Assembly: GCA_037381915.1 (NCBI GenBank)
Contig: JARRQJ010000061.1
Location: 1 to 25,357, forward strand
Direction of reading: 5' to 3'
Length of the DNA: 25,357 nucleotides
Source: JARRQJ01 sp037381915
GTDB lineage: Bacteria > Pseudomonadota > Gammaproteobacteria > DRLM01
How positions within the stretch are numbered: the stretch's first letter is position 1; every line of letters starts with the position of its first letter. A program made the position numbers and the translations under genes. Below, piece after piece: positions 9,231-17,623 of this stretch. The notes under the pieces are model-generated. The model had not been told where the DNA came from, did not search any database, and saw only the letters and a list, made by a program, of their open reading frames with translations.

Positions 9231-10364
9231 TTAACCGGCGGCGCGCTTGTCGCTGCGCAGCAGTTCCGTCTTGGTGGAGATGGCGTCGAGCAGGGTGGTG
9301 AAGGATTTGGCGAATAACTGCACTCCCTCGTCTTCCAGCCTTTTGGTCACTACCTCGAGATCCACGCCGAAGTTGTTTAACAGCGAGATCTGCCGTTCGG
9401 CATCGTCCAGGCCTTCGGAAAGGGTGCTGCGCGGCTGGCCGTGGTCCTTGAAGGCGGCGTAGGTGGCGGGAGGAATGGTGTTGACCGTGTCCGGGCCGAT
9501 GAGGGAATCGATGTACATCACGTCGCTGTAATCGGGGTTCTTGGTGCCGGTGCTGGCCCACAGTAACCGTTGCGTTCCGGCCCCGGCCTCTTTCAGTTTT
9601 TCAAAACCGGCGGATGTGAATACCCGTTGATACCAGGCGTAGGCGAGTTTGGCATTGGCTATGGCGATGTGCCCTTGCAGGTCGGCGGCGCTGGGTTCGG
9701 AGGTCGCGGCCTGATGCAGCAACTTATCCACCGCCGTATCCACGCGGCTCACGAAAAAACTGGCGACGGAGGCGATGGTGTCGATCGCCAGGCCTTTGCG
9801 CAGACGTGTCTCCAGGCCCGCCAGATAGGCCTCCACCACTTGCTTATAGCGCTCCACGGAGAACAACAGGGTGACATTGACATTGATACCCATCGCCACC
9901 AGTTCCTCGAAGGCCACTACACCCTTTTGGGTGGCGGGGACCTTGATCATGAGATTGGGCCGATTGACCCGCTCGTGGAGGCGTTGCGCCTCGGCCACGG
10001 TGGCGTCTATGTCATAAGCGAGGTCCGGTGAGACTTCCAGACTCACATAGCCGTCCCGTCCGTGGGTGGCGTCGTACACGGGTTTCAATAAATCGGCGGC
10101 ACCCTGGATGTCTTCGATGGCGAGATTGAAGAACAGCGAGCGGCTGTCCTGGTCGCCGGCGGCATAGGTCAATCTGGCCAGGCTGTCATCGTAATCGTTG
10201 GAATGGGCGATAGCCTTTTCGAAAATGGTTGGATTGGAAGTGACACCGCGCAGCCCGTCTTCGGCGATGAGGCGTGCCAGTTCACCGGAATTGAGCATTT
10301 TGCGTTCGATGTTGTCATACCAGATGCTTTGGCCGAAATCTTGTAGGCGTCGCAATGGGTTCAT
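9231..10364 (-). CDS. tal: Transaldolase
   Basis: Moves a dihydroxyacetone unit from sedoheptulose-7-phosphate to glyceraldehyde-3-phosphate in the non-oxidative pentose phosphate pathway. The 377-residue length fits the longer transaldolase class rather than the roughly 317-residue TalB type. Key motifs are GVTSNPTIFEKAI (40-52), the SLEVSPDLA strand (108-116), the Schiff-base lysine K141 in NLMIKVPAT, and LLWASTGTKNPDYSD toward the C-terminus. The ATG has a strong AGGAGAG ribosome binding site. The gene stands alone, with a hairpin right after the stop. Its neighbours do not point to a larger carbohydrate operon. Confidence 0.95.
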   Translation of the reverse strand: MNPLRRLQDFGQSIWYDNIERKMLNSGELARLIAEDGLRGVTSNPTIFEKAIAHSNDYDDSLARLTYAAGDQDSRSLFFNLAIEDIQGAADLLKPVYDATHGRDGYVSLEVSPDLAYDIDATVAEAQRLHERVNRPNLMIKVPATQKGVVAFEELVAMGINVNVTLLFSVERYKQVVEAYLAGLETRLRKGLAIDTIASVASFFVSRVDTAVDKLLHQAATSEPSAADLQGHIAIANAKLAYAWYQRVFTSAGFEKLKEAGAGTQRLLWASTGTKNPDYSDVMYIDSLIGPDTVNTIPPATYAAFKDHGQPRSTLSEGLDDAERQISLLNNFGVDLEVVTKRLEDEGVQLFAKSFTTLLDAISTKTELLRSDKRAAG

Positions 10365-10615
10365 GGTGTCTCTCCTAATTCTTCATTGTTTAGCGTGACA
10401 CGTGGTTATTCGCTCTAAGATATCGGCTTAACAGGAGATTTACTTAGAAATTAAGGTGCCAGGCCACATCGAGTACTGAATTCTTACAGTAGTATGAGAC
10501 AGGTGGCAAGCCGCAGCGTTCAGGTGTATCGTGAAAAGACTACGTTTAACCATCCCAAATTTAGGGTATTCTCCAGGTCATATGGGTGGGATGTCGCGAC
10601 AAGGAAGTTAACGTC

Positions 10616-10828
10616 ATGTATCTCAAGCATAAAGTCAGTGGGTCACTGGTGGAGATTTTGGATGTTGCCGCGTTGTGTGATCCGTGCCGCGAGACTGTGC
10701 CGGGTCGCTACCACGCCGGCGAAGAGCTCCAGGAACCCACGGATTTTTCTAAGCAGGAGCTGGACTTCCCGTCGGGGGAAGCGCTCCCCCGCAGCTGGGT
10801 CGATCGCCACTACAAGCTAAGTGTATGA
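10616..10828 (+). CDS. Small conserved-looking protein of unknown function
   Basis: A 70-residue protein that I do not recognise with certainty. It starts MYLKHKVSGSLVEILD and has GRYHAGEELQEP and FPSGEALPRSW segments, which look like a folded small domain and not a chance frame. There is no signal peptide or membrane helix. The ATG at 10616 follows AAGGAAG at good spacing. A start at 10586 would add 10 residues without a ribosome binding site. The tal gene is divergent, with about 250 nt between them holding both promoters, which I could not place with confidence. Confidence 0.65.
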   Translation: MYLKHKVSGSLVEILDVAALCDPCRETVPGRYHAGEELQEPTDFSKQELDFPSGEALPRSWVDRHYKLSV

Positions 10829-10966
10829 AGTATATTTACTGCTGCGCCGCAAATTGAGACGCAGTTCACAGAATTCCCCCCCTTGTGCGCGAATAATGGT
10901 TAACAGGTAGAAAAGGCAGAAAGTGAATGTCCAGGCACGGAGCCGCTCAAGCTGAGAGTGAGTGCA

Positions 10967-11434
10967 ATGTATTACCGCAAGCCTAAATTAATGATAGCGT
11001 TAGTGTTCTTGGTAGGGATGGCCGTCACCTTGACCGCCGGGGCGGAGAGCCTGACAGATGACGGCGGAATCTATTTCAAGGGCCCGATGGCAACCTGTCT
11101 GAGCAAGGCCAGACTCGTGTATCCTTGTGTATCACTCTCCCCTCCCGCCTATCAATCCAACACCGCCTTTGTTAGCAATCTCCCCCTGGAGACCAAGCTG
11201 CCGCTGGATACAGACAAACATGAAGACGGCTGGTTCGCCAGATTTAAGAACAAATTTTGGAGCGGCAATGGGCTGCTCCCCATCGATCTTCAGGGACTGG
11301 ATATGAACCTCGCCACGGACCATACGGGGACCGGGATGACGATGGACCTCGGACCCATGAATTTCAATATGTACTTCGACGAAGGCAATTTCTCCGAATC
11401 GCAATTTATGCTCGGGATAAACCGCAGCTGGTAG
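10967..11434 (+). CDS. Hypothetical secreted protein
   Basis: A 155-residue protein with a clear Sec signal peptide: basic MYYRKPK, a hydrophobic stretch LMIALVFLVGMAVTL, then TAGA before ESLTDDG as a likely cleavage site. The mature part has two cysteines (in the TCLSK and VYPCVS stretches), which could form a disulfide in the periplasm. Its C-terminus is rich in Met, Gly, Asp and Asn, with alternating hydrophobic residues that suggest beta strands (LDMNLATD, MTMDLGPMNFNMYFDEGN). A GTG at 10958 could add three residues. The ATG at 10967 is better placed behind GAGAGTGA. No family recognised. It ends 29 nt from the convergent TauE gene. Confidence 0.6.
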   Translation: MYYRKPKLMIALVFLVGMAVTLTAGAESLTDDGGIYFKGPMATCLSKARLVYPCVSLSPPAYQSNTAFVSNLPLETKLPLDTDKHEDGWFARFKNKFWSGNGLLPIDLQGLDMNLATDHTGTGMTMDLGPMNFNMYFDEGNFSESQFMLGINRSW

Positions 11435-11463
11435 GCGTTTCGGCCCGCGGCCCCTCTTCTATT

Positions 11464-12213
11464 TTATTTCAACAGCAGCTCTATGAGCATACCGACACCG
11501 ATCAAGGCCAGCCCGATGCTGAAGGCCCGCTGCAAGGGTTTAAGGGGGATGCGCTTTAGCAGACGGGAACCCACAATGCTGCCTATGGCGGCCAGCGCGC
11601 CCACGGCGATCATGGTTTCAGGCGAAAAAGAGGGTATCTGTCCCAGATAGGTGATGCCCGACGTGGTGGCGTTGATGGTGATCAACAGCAGGGAGTGAGC
11701 GACCGCCGTCGGAAAATGGGAAACGCCCAAGGCGATCAAGGCGGGGACCATCAAGAAGCCACCCCCTACCCCCAACAAACCCGTGAGCACCCCCAAGCCG
11801 ATGCCCACCGCAAAGGCGGCGAGGCAATGACACGTGCCCGCCGCAGGCGGCGCTTCGTGAAGCCGGACGCGCCATGTCCACATGGCCACCACCAGCAGCA
11901 AGACACCGAACAGGGCCTGTTGTAGCACCGGGTCGATTCTAACCCCCAGCCAGGCACCCCCCATGCTGCCCACGATACCGCCGAGGCTGAAGAATACCAA
12001 GAGCCCGGGCTGGATGACGCGCCATGCGCGCTGGTGGAAGGCGGCCACCAGGCTGACGGCGGCCACGATCCACACGCTGGAGGCGATGGCCTGTTTAAGC
12101 GGGAGACCGGCACCGTAGACCAGCAGCGGCACGGTGAGCATGCCACCGCCTGCGCCGAACAAGCCGAGCAACAGACCGATGAACGGTGCAAATACCCATA
12201 CCCATAGACTCAT
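11464..12213 (-). CDS. TauE/SafE family sulfite or sulfur-anion exporter
   Basis: A 249-residue inner-membrane protein with about eight hydrophobic helices and the repeated family motif. The first copy reads GLFGAGGGMLTVPLL near residues 18-32 and the second GLLGVGGGFLMVPAL near 144-158. Family members export organic or inorganic sulfur anions, but substrates vary and cannot be read here. It is the last gene of a minus-strand operon after a DUF2892 gene (68 nt) and an ArsR regulator. That context favours a role in sulfur-compound efflux under persulfide control. The ribosome binding site is weak (AGGGA about 13 nt upstream). Confidence 0.88.
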   Translation of the reverse strand: MSLWVWVFAPFIGLLLGLFGAGGGMLTVPLLVYGAGLPLKQAIASSVWIVAAVSLVAAFHQRAWRVIQPGLLVFFSLGGIVGSMGGAWLGVRIDPVLQQALFGVLLLVVAMWTWRVRLHEAPPAAGTCHCLAAFAVGIGLGVLTGLLGVGGGFLMVPALIALGVSHFPTAVAHSLLLITINATTSGITYLGQIPSFSPETMIAVGALAAIGSIVGSRLLKRIPLKPLQRAFSIGLALIGVGMLIELLLK

Positions 12214-12281
12214 GGCATGGATCGGTCCCTGCCGTTATCCGTCGCGGCCGTGGCGATAGCAGCGGCGGCCCGGCGGGCCAC

Positions 12282-12518
12282 CTAGTGCGCGCCGCTTCGT
12301 TGGACGCAACCGGACTTGACGCCGATCTTTTTGAGGATCTGTTCCATCAGACACCAGCGGGTGAAACCGGATTGCAGCAGATTGGCCCCCACGAAGGCGG
12401 TAAACCATAACCAGGTGGGTTCCTCGAACAGTTTCACACCGTTGTAGCCATGGGCAAGCCCAAGCGACAACAGGATAAAGCTCCCGGCAATAATGCGAAT
12501 CAATCTTTCGCTGTTCAT
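12282..12518 (-). CDS. DUF2892 inner-membrane protein
   Basis: A 78-residue protein with two hydrophobic segments (about 6-22 and 36-52). It ends in a cysteine-containing tail (RWCLMEQILKKIGVKSGCVQ) that resembles the membrane part of the rhodanese-linked YgaP/DUF2892 family, where the tail is commonly RWCP...LG-x-x-TC. The exact role of the domain is unknown, but it recurs next to rhodaneses and sulfide-responsive regulators. GGAGG lies 8 nt upstream of the ATG. The gene is 36 nt after arsR and 68 nt before the TauE gene, in the same direction. Confidence 0.82.
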   Translation of the reverse strand: MNSERLIRIIAGSFILLSLGLAHGYNGVKLFEEPTWLWFTAFVGANLLQSGFTRWCLMEQILKKIGVKSGCVQRSGAH

Positions 12519-12554
12519 GATGTCACTTCCTCCAAGTAAACGGAATCGTTATCG

Positions 12555-12875
12555 CTACTTTTCCCGCTTCCCCGATGATTGGGGCGTAGGGCAATAAATA
12601 CTCTTCAGCACCTCGATCAGCTGGGCAAAGGTCGGGTCGGCAAGTTGATACAAGACCTGCTGACTCCGTCGTTCGCAACTCAACAGCCCCATCATGCGCA
12701 TCTTGGCCAGGTGCTGGGAAAGATTCGACTGGCTGGCACCGGTGCGGGCCATGAGCTCGGATACCGTCAACGGCCCTTCCTCCAAATGGCATAAGATGGA
12801 CAGGCGCAATTCATGGGCGACGCCGCGCAGCAAGCGCGTTGCCTCGACGATTTTTTCTTCAGGGAATTCGTCCAT
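12555..12875 (-). CDS. ArsR-family repressor of the BigR/SqrR persulfide-sensor type
   Basis: A 106-residue winged helix-turn-helix protein. Landmarks are HELRLSILCHL, the recognition region ASQSNLSQHLAKMRMMGLL (47-65) and the wing ERRSQQVLYQL. Cysteines are at 29, 67 and 95. C29 in ILCHL and C95 in SIYC are 66 residues apart, the same spacing as the known C41/C107 pair of SqrR and C42/C108 of BigR, which form a sulfur bridge on exposure to persulfide and release DNA. No metal-binding CxC motif of the arsenic type is seen. The ATG has no ribosome binding site and lies 6 nt after a -10 box, so a leaderless message is likely. It leads the operon with DUF2892 and TauE. Confidence 0.88.
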   Translation of the reverse strand: MDEFPEEKIVEATRLLRGVAHELRLSILCHLEEGPLTVSELMARTGASQSNLSQHLAKMRMMGLLSCERRSQQVLYQLADPTFAQLIEVLKSIYCPTPQSSGKREK

Positions 12876-12881
12876 GAGCGC

Positions 12882-12915
12882 ATTATATAATTAAATGCTA
12901 ATATTATCAAATAAT
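12882..12915 (-). promoter_or_regulatory. arsR operon promoter with overlapping operator-like inverted repeats
   Basis: On the minus strand TTGATA (12905-12910) is separated by 17 nt from TATAAT (12882-12887), one base off the sigma-70 consensus. ATTATATAAT (12882-12891) and ATTATCAAATAAT (12903-12915) are AT-rich inverted repeats that cover the -10 and -35 boxes, as expected for an ArsR-type repressor site. The ATG follows the -10 by only 6 nt. Confidence 0.72.
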
Positions 12916-12955
12916 GGATATGCTAGTTGTTACAGTTGCTTAGGGGCATTTGCCG

Positions 12956-14170
12956 TTATTCATGTGGGCGGCGCGGAGGGGGCTGGCGAAAAAGGCGTTC
13001 CATCCAGATGTCCACCCAACCCCAGAAGTCTTCCTTCCAGCTGCGATACCAGGGACGGCGGGTCCACTCGCTGTACAGACGTTCGCGGCTATGCCCGAAA
13101 TCCTGCTTGAGCATTCCCTGCACCTGGTCTGAAAAGGCCTCGTCGTCCACCTCCTGGTTGGCCTCCAGATTCCAGCGCAGCGTCCAGCGGTCCAGGTTGC
13201 TGGAACCGACGCTGGCCCAATGGTCACACAACAGTACCTTGGAATGGGTGAAGCGGGGCTGGAACTCGAAAATCCGCACCCCGTGGTGGAGCAGGCGACG
13301 GTAAAAACGCCTTCCGGCGTGCCGCACCGCGGGATGGTCGGTGTGATCGCCGGGAAGCAGCAGGCGCACATCCACTCCGCGCCGCACTGCGCGGCGCAGG
13401 GCACGTCGCAGCTTCATAGAGGGGACAAAGTAGGCGGTCGCCAGCCAGACCCGATAGTGTGCGTGGCGGATCCGGGATATGGCCGTGCGCTTGATGTCGG
13501 CGTGGAGGATGCCCCGGCTGAAATTGACGCGGCCCCGTTGATTGCCCATCGCCAAGTCACTGACTCTGGGCGGCGCCAGGTCGCCGTCCGCCATCTGGTT
13601 CCAGTTTCTGCGAAACAAGGCATGCCAGTCGGCCACTACCGGCCCCTCGATGACGACCATGGTCTCGCGCCAGCGGCGTTCCGGGTGCAGAGGGGGATCG
13701 AATTCATCGGTAATGCCCGCTCCGCCGACAAAGGCGACCCGACCGTCCACCAGCAGCAGCTTGCGATGGTCGCGCGCAAAGTTGCGCTGCAATTTGCCGT
13801 AGCGCAGGCGATTGTAGTAACGCACGCTGATATTGGCGCGCTGCAGCCGCTCACGGTCCACGCGCTGCAACCTCAGGCAGCCGAAGTCATCCAGCAGGAT
13901 GGATACCGCGACGCCCCTGTCCGCGGCGGCACACAGCGCCGCGATGAAGCGGTCGGTCACCGTGCCCGACTCCATGAGATACATCTCCAGCAGCACGTAG
14001 GATTCGGCCGCGGCAACGGCGCCGAGCATGGCGGGAAAAAATTGATCGCCGTCCATGAGCAATCGAAAGCGATTGCCGTCGCGCCATGGAAACGGCGTAT
14101 TGTCTAGTTCAACTGGGCTCATCGCTGGCGCCGGACTTGATGTTGGCCGGGAAAGTGATGATGAAAGCAT
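12956..14170 (-). CDS. Phospholipase D family protein, cardiolipin synthase-like
   Basis: A 404-residue member of the phospholipase D superfamily with two HKD motifs. Motif 1 has H135, K137, D142 in DHRKLLLVDGRVAFVGG. Motif 2 has H309, K311, D316 in THSKVLLCDHWASVGSSN. The order and spacing resemble ClsB-type cardiolipin synthases, which join phosphatidylglycerol units at the inner membrane. It lacks the N-terminal membrane helices of ClsA, and its C-terminus (WYRSWKEDFWGWVDIWMERLF) is aromatic and could sit on the membrane. The start is uncertain: ATG at 14170 or 14122, neither with a strong ribosome binding site. It is downstream of a cyclopropane fatty acid synthase gene on the same strand. 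Confidence 0.88.
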   Translation of the reverse strand: MLSSSLSRPTSSPAPAMSPVELDNTPFPWRDGNRFRLLMDGDQFFPAMLGAVAAAESYVLLEMYLMESGTVTDRFIAALCAAADRGVAVSILLDDFGCLRLQRVDRERLQRANISVRYYNRLRYGKLQRNFARDHRKLLLVDGRVAFVGGAGITDEFDPPLHPERRWRETMVVIEGPVVADWHALFRRNWNQMADGDLAPPRVSDLAMGNQRGRVNFSRGILHADIKRTAISRIRHAHYRVWLATAYFVPSMKLRRALRRAVRRGVDVRLLLPGDHTDHPAVRHAGRRFYRRLLHHGVRIFEFQPRFTHSKVLLCDHWASVGSSNLDRWTLRWNLEANQEVDDEAFSDQVQGMLKQDFGHSRERLYSEWTRRPWYRSWKEDFWGWVDIWMERLFRQPPPRRPHE

Positions 14171-14199
14171 TCACGGGCTGATTCATATCCCTCAACGGG

Positions 14200-14219
14200 A
14201 TCCGGCGCTGACGCCGGAT
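14200..14219 (-). other. Intergenic hairpin between cfa and the PLD gene
   Basis: ATCCGGCG (14200-14207) pairs perfectly with CGCCGGAT (14212-14219) around a 4-nt loop. There is no T-tract, so it may be a weak terminator or mRNA stabiliser between the two genes. Confidence 0.4.
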
Positions 14220-14268
14220 TGACTACATCGATGACTATAGCTGAATTTACGGCACGTGGGGGGCGGGG

Positions 14269-15546
14269 CTAAATGTCGGTTACTCGTTTGCGCCGGTCGC
14301 CGCGGGAGGAGCGGCGCTCGCCGCTGGCCGGATACAGCAAGGCGGGATGGCCGGTTTGCCAATCCGCCTGCCCTGTGTAGAGGTAATCACGGGTGGCCGG
14401 GACCGTATCGAGCCGATGTGACAGTTGGATTTGAAACACCACCGTATCCCGCCAACGGAATGAGGCGGAACAGGCGGCCAGATAGAACTCCCACATGCGA
14501 TAGAAACGCTCGCCCCAGCGGGCGGAGATTTCCCGGCGGTGTTGCTGCAGCCTTTCCAGCCAGGCGCTGAGGGTCCAAGCGTAGTGCAGGCGCAATACCT
14601 CGATATCGGCGGAGATCAGCCCCGCCGCCTCGATGGCGCGGTGGATATCGGACAATAACGGGCAATCGCTGCCCGGGAAGATATACCTTTCCAGCCAGGG
14701 ATTGGCGCCGCCGGTATCGGTAAAGCAGCCGATGGTATGCACCAGGGCCACCCCGTCGGGGGCCAGTTGTTGTTTGATGGCTTCGAAGTAGCGGCGGTAG
14801 TTGGGCAGCCCCACATGTTCGAACATCCCGACGCTGACGATGCGGTCATAGCGGCCGCGGTGGGTGCGATAATCCTCGAGGAGGAAACGCGCCCGGCCGT
14901 CCAGTCCGCGCTCTGCGGCGCGCTGCTCGGCGACGCGCCGTTGATTGTCGGCCAGCGTGAGCCCGGTGACGTTGACCCCGGCGTGCTCGGCGAGGTAGCT
15001 ACCCAGGCCGCCCCAGCCGCAGCCGATATCCAGTAGTTGCTGGCCGGGCTCCGGTAACAGTTTGTTCATGATATGCCGGCATTTGGCGCGTTGCGCCTGC
15101 TCGAGGCTGACGCCGGGTTCCTCGAAATAGGCGCAGGAATAATGCAGTTCCGGATCCAGGAAATATTGAAAGAACTCTTCCTCGCGTCCGTAATGATGCG
15201 CGACGTTGCGCTTGCTTTGGGTGAGGCGGTTCCACTGGCGCTGCCACTGGCGCAGGACCTGCACCAGGTGTTGCCAGCCTTGCGGGCGTTGCAGGGGGTA
15301 ATTGCGCAACAGTACCTCCAGCAACGGCAGCAAGCCGCATTCGCCTGCGTCCCATTCGCCTTCTACGTAAGATTCGCCCAGGCGCACTTCCGGATCGCGC
15401 GCGATGTGCGACAAGGTGCGCGCTTTATGGACGACCCATTCCACCTCGGGGTTGCCGTTGCCAAAGCTTTCGCGCGCACCACCGGGGAGGTTCAGCAACA
15501 GGCGACCAAAATGAATCTTTTGTTCCAGTCGAGACAGAACGGACAT
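14269..15546 (-). CDS. cfa: Cyclopropane-fatty-acyl-phospholipid synthase
   Basis: Adds a methylene bridge from S-adenosylmethionine across double bonds of phospholipid acyl chains in the inner membrane. The 425-residue protein has the N-terminal lipid-binding region with LGESYVEGEWD (57-67), the SAM motif LLDIGCGWGGLG (171-182), GMFEHVG (240-246), and the active-site cysteine region FYLAACSASFRWRD with C359, matching C354 of E. coli Cfa. A C-terminal extension of about 40 residues follows the normal end and includes a second aromatic, then basic, tail. The ribosome binding site is weak (GGTGA). The gene lies just before a cardiolipin synthase-like gene, so both act on membrane lipid composition. 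Confidence 0.93.
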   Translation of the reverse strand: MSVLSRLEQKIHFGRLLLNLPGGARESFGNGNPEVEWVVHKARTLSHIARDPEVRLGESYVEGEWDAGECGLLPLLEVLLRNYPLQRPQGWQHLVQVLRQWQRQWNRLTQSKRNVAHHYGREEEFFQYFLDPELHYSCAYFEEPGVSLEQAQRAKCRHIMNKLLPEPGQQLLDIGCGWGGLGSYLAEHAGVNVTGLTLADNQRRVAEQRAAERGLDGRARFLLEDYRTHRGRYDRIVSVGMFEHVGLPNYRRYFEAIKQQLAPDGVALVHTIGCFTDTGGANPWLERYIFPGSDCPLLSDIHRAIEAAGLISADIEVLRLHYAWTLSAWLERLQQHRREISARWGERFYRMWEFYLAACSASFRWRDTVVFQIQLSHRLDTVPATRDYLYTGQADWQTGHPALLYPASGERRSSRGDRRKRVTDI

Positions 15547-15580
15547 AGCCAGTCGTCACCGGGTAAATCAATCCGCTTTT

Positions 15581-15610
15581 ACGATAGTGATAAACGTCGT
15601 GCCGGGTCAA
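15581..15610 (-). promoter_or_regulatory. Possible cfa promoter
   Basis: Minus strand TTGACC (15605-15610) and TATCGT (15581-15586) are 18 nt apart and lie 35 nt before the cfa start. The -35 is good and the -10 mediocre. Confidence 0.35.
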
Positions 15611-15781
15611 GATGTAAATTTGACCAATTCGGCTTTTTGTACGGCTGGGAGCGGGTTATGATGCAGGAGATTATGAGAGTGGGTGTCAGGAGTATTACAG
15701 AATGACCACCAGGGACTCGGGCGAGGCATGCGCCGCACCAAAGTTTTTCGTTATTCCGCGATTTGCACTGGATAAGGGCGA

Positions 15782-16294
15782 GTGATCCATCTCATCAAGA
15801 TGTTTTGGGACATCTGCGCCCTCAAGGCGGCGCCGCAGGACCTGCCGGCGTCGTCCTTCCTGCTGGGCCTGGCGCTGCTGGCGTATTTCGTCACCGGCGT
15901 CGTTGTGGCCGCAGTGCAGTGGCCGCTTTCCCAGGCCGTGCCCGCCGCCCTGCTCGATACCGGGTTTGTCGCGGTGCTGTGTCGTATTCTGTTATGGACA
16001 CGCATGCTGAGTGGCCGGTTTGTCCAGACCCTGACGGCCATGGCGGGCAGCGGCACGGTCATGACCCTGATCGCCGTGCCGCTGGTGATGTGGCAAAGCT
16101 TCGTCGGGGTGACCGATGCCACCGCCCCCACCCTGCCCACCTGGTTATTGATGATCTGGATGGTCTGGAATGTGGTGGTGGTGGGGCACATCCTGCGCCA
16201 CGCCCTCTCCACGTTCCTGGCGGTGGGCATAGGCTTGGCGGTAGTTTATGGCTATCTTACCTTCGAACTGATGCGAATCTTTCTTCCCCACTAG
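15782..16294 (+). CDS. Hypothetical five-helix membrane protein
   Basis: A 170-residue, very hydrophobic protein with about five membrane helices, near residues 24-45, 52-72, 84-108, 118-139 and 142-164. No catalytic or transport motif is visible and I do not recognise a named family. The start is GTG at 15782, preceded by AAGGGCGA. An in-frame ATG six codons later (15800) is possible. It ends only 9 nt before mpl on the same strand and likely shares its transcript, which hints at a link to the cell envelope, but that is inference from position. Confidence 0.75.
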   Translation: MIHLIKMFWDICALKAAPQDLPASSFLLGLALLAYFVTGVVVAAVQWPLSQAVPAALLDTGFVAVLCRILLWTRMLSGRFVQTLTAMAGSGTVMTLIAVPLVMWQSFVGVTDATAPTLPTWLLMIWMVWNVVVVGHILRHALSTFLAVGIGLAVVYGYLTFELMRIFLPH

Positions 16295-16303
16295 AGGCGG
16301 CGT

Positions 16304-17623
16304 ATGCACATTCATATCCTCGGCATTTGCGGCACCTTCATGGGCGGCATCGCGGTGCTGGCCCGCGAGATGGGTTACACCGTCAGCGGTTCCGACGCCA
16401 ATGTCTATCCGCCCATGAGTATCCAACTGGAACGGGCGGGTATTCGCCTCGGCCAGGGTTACGAACCCGCCCACCTGGAACCCGCGCCGGACCTGGTGGT
16501 GATCGGCAACGCCCTGTCCCGCGGCAACGCCGCCGTCGAGTACGTGCTGGACCGCGGCCTGCTTTACACTTCCGGTCCCGGTTTCCTCGCCGACCACGTG
16601 CTCAAGGACCGCTGGGTGCTGGCGGTGGCGGGCACCCACGGCAAGACCACCACCTCCAGCATGCTTGCCTGGATCCTGGAGTTCGCCCGTCTTACCCCCG
16701 GCTTCCTCATCGGCGGCGTCCCCGGCAATTTCGACATCTCGGCGCGCCTCGGCAACGCGCCGTTCTTCGTGGTGGAGGCGGACGAATACGACACTGCCTT
16801 TTTCGACAAGCGTTCCAAGTTCGTCCACTACCGGCCGCGTACCCTGATCCTCAACAACCTGGAATTCGACCACGCCGACATTTTTCCCGATCTCGCCGCT
16901 ATCCAGCGCCAGTTTCACCACCTGGTACGCACCGTGCCGGGTAACGGCCTGATCGTCACACCCCGCGACGACGTGGCGATGAACGATGTCCTGGCCCAGG
17001 GCTGCTGGACTCCGCTGGAACGCTTCGCCCTGGACGGCGACGCCGACTGGACCGCCCGCGACATCGCCCCCGACGGCGGCAGCTTCGCCGTGTACTGGCG
17101 GGACCAGTTGCAGGGCAAGCTGGTGTGGAATCAGATCGGCATGCACAACGTCCGTAACGCCATCGCCGCGGTCGCCGCCGCGCGCCACGCCGGCGTGCCC
17201 GCCGCCCACGGTATCGCCGCGCTGGCCGATTTCCGTGGAGTGAAACGGCGCATGGAACAGCGCGGCGTCGTCAACGGCATCACCGTCTACGACGACTTCG
17301 CCCACCACCCCACCGCCATCGCCACCACCCTGGCGGGCCTGCGCCACCGCGTCGGCAAGGCGCGCATCATCGCCCTGCTGGAACCGCGTTCCAACACCAT
17401 GCGCATGGGTGTGCACCGGGAGCAACTGGCCCCCAGCCTGGCCGAGGCAGACGCGGTATTCTTATACGACCCGCCGGACCTGGACTGGGACCTGGTCGCG
17501 GTGGCCGAGGCGCTGGTCGACGCGGTCACCGCCCTTGCGCGCCCCGGCGATCACGTGTTAATCATGAGTAACGGCGCATTCGGGGGAGTACACGAGAAAT
17601 TGGTGGAGGCGCTGAAAAAGTGA
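16304..17623 (+). CDS. mpl: UDP-N-acetylmuramate:L-Ala-gamma-D-Glu-meso-DAP ligase
   Basis: Murein-recycling ligase that joins the recovered tripeptide L-Ala-D-Glu-mDAP to UDP-MurNAc in the cytoplasm. The 439-residue protein is Mur-ligase-like but has the Mpl N-terminus MHIHILGICGTFMGG. It has the ATP loop GTHGKTTT (110-117), VEADEYDTAFFDKRSKF (Mpl-typical) and NNLEFDHADIFPDL. The C-terminal domain has YDDFAHHPTAIATTL and EPRSNTMRMG. The length is slightly below the roughly 455 of E. coli. The ATG follows AGAGGCGG. It overlaps ubiX by 4 nt (GTGA), which implies translational coupling. Confidence 0.96.
   Translation: MHIHILGICGTFMGGIAVLAREMGYTVSGSDANVYPPMSIQLERAGIRLGQGYEPAHLEPAPDLVVIGNALSRGNAAVEYVLDRGLLYTSGPGFLADHVLKDRWVLAVAGTHGKTTTSSMLAWILEFARLTPGFLIGGVPGNFDISARLGNAPFFVVEADEYDTAFFDKRSKFVHYRPRTLILNNLEFDHADIFPDLAAIQRQFHHLVRTVPGNGLIVTPRDDVAMNDVLAQGCWTPLERFALDGDADWTARDIAPDGGSFAVYWRDQLQGKLVWNQIGMHNVRNAIAAVAAARHAGVPAAHGIAALADFRGVKRRMEQRGVVNGITVYDDFAHHPTAIATTLAGLRHRVGKARIIALLEPRSNTMRMGVHREQLAPSLAEADAVFLYDPPDLDWDLVAVAEALVDAVTALARPGDHVLIMSNGAFGGVHEKLVEALKK

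Noticed and set aside
15620..15680. Plus-strand promoter TTGACC...TATGAT before the membrane protein gene
   Set aside because: The spacing between the boxes is about 31 nt, too long for sigma-70.
16145..17425. Long minus-strand frame of 426 codons opposite mpl
   Set aside because: Shadow of mpl, with no ribosome binding site or domain features.
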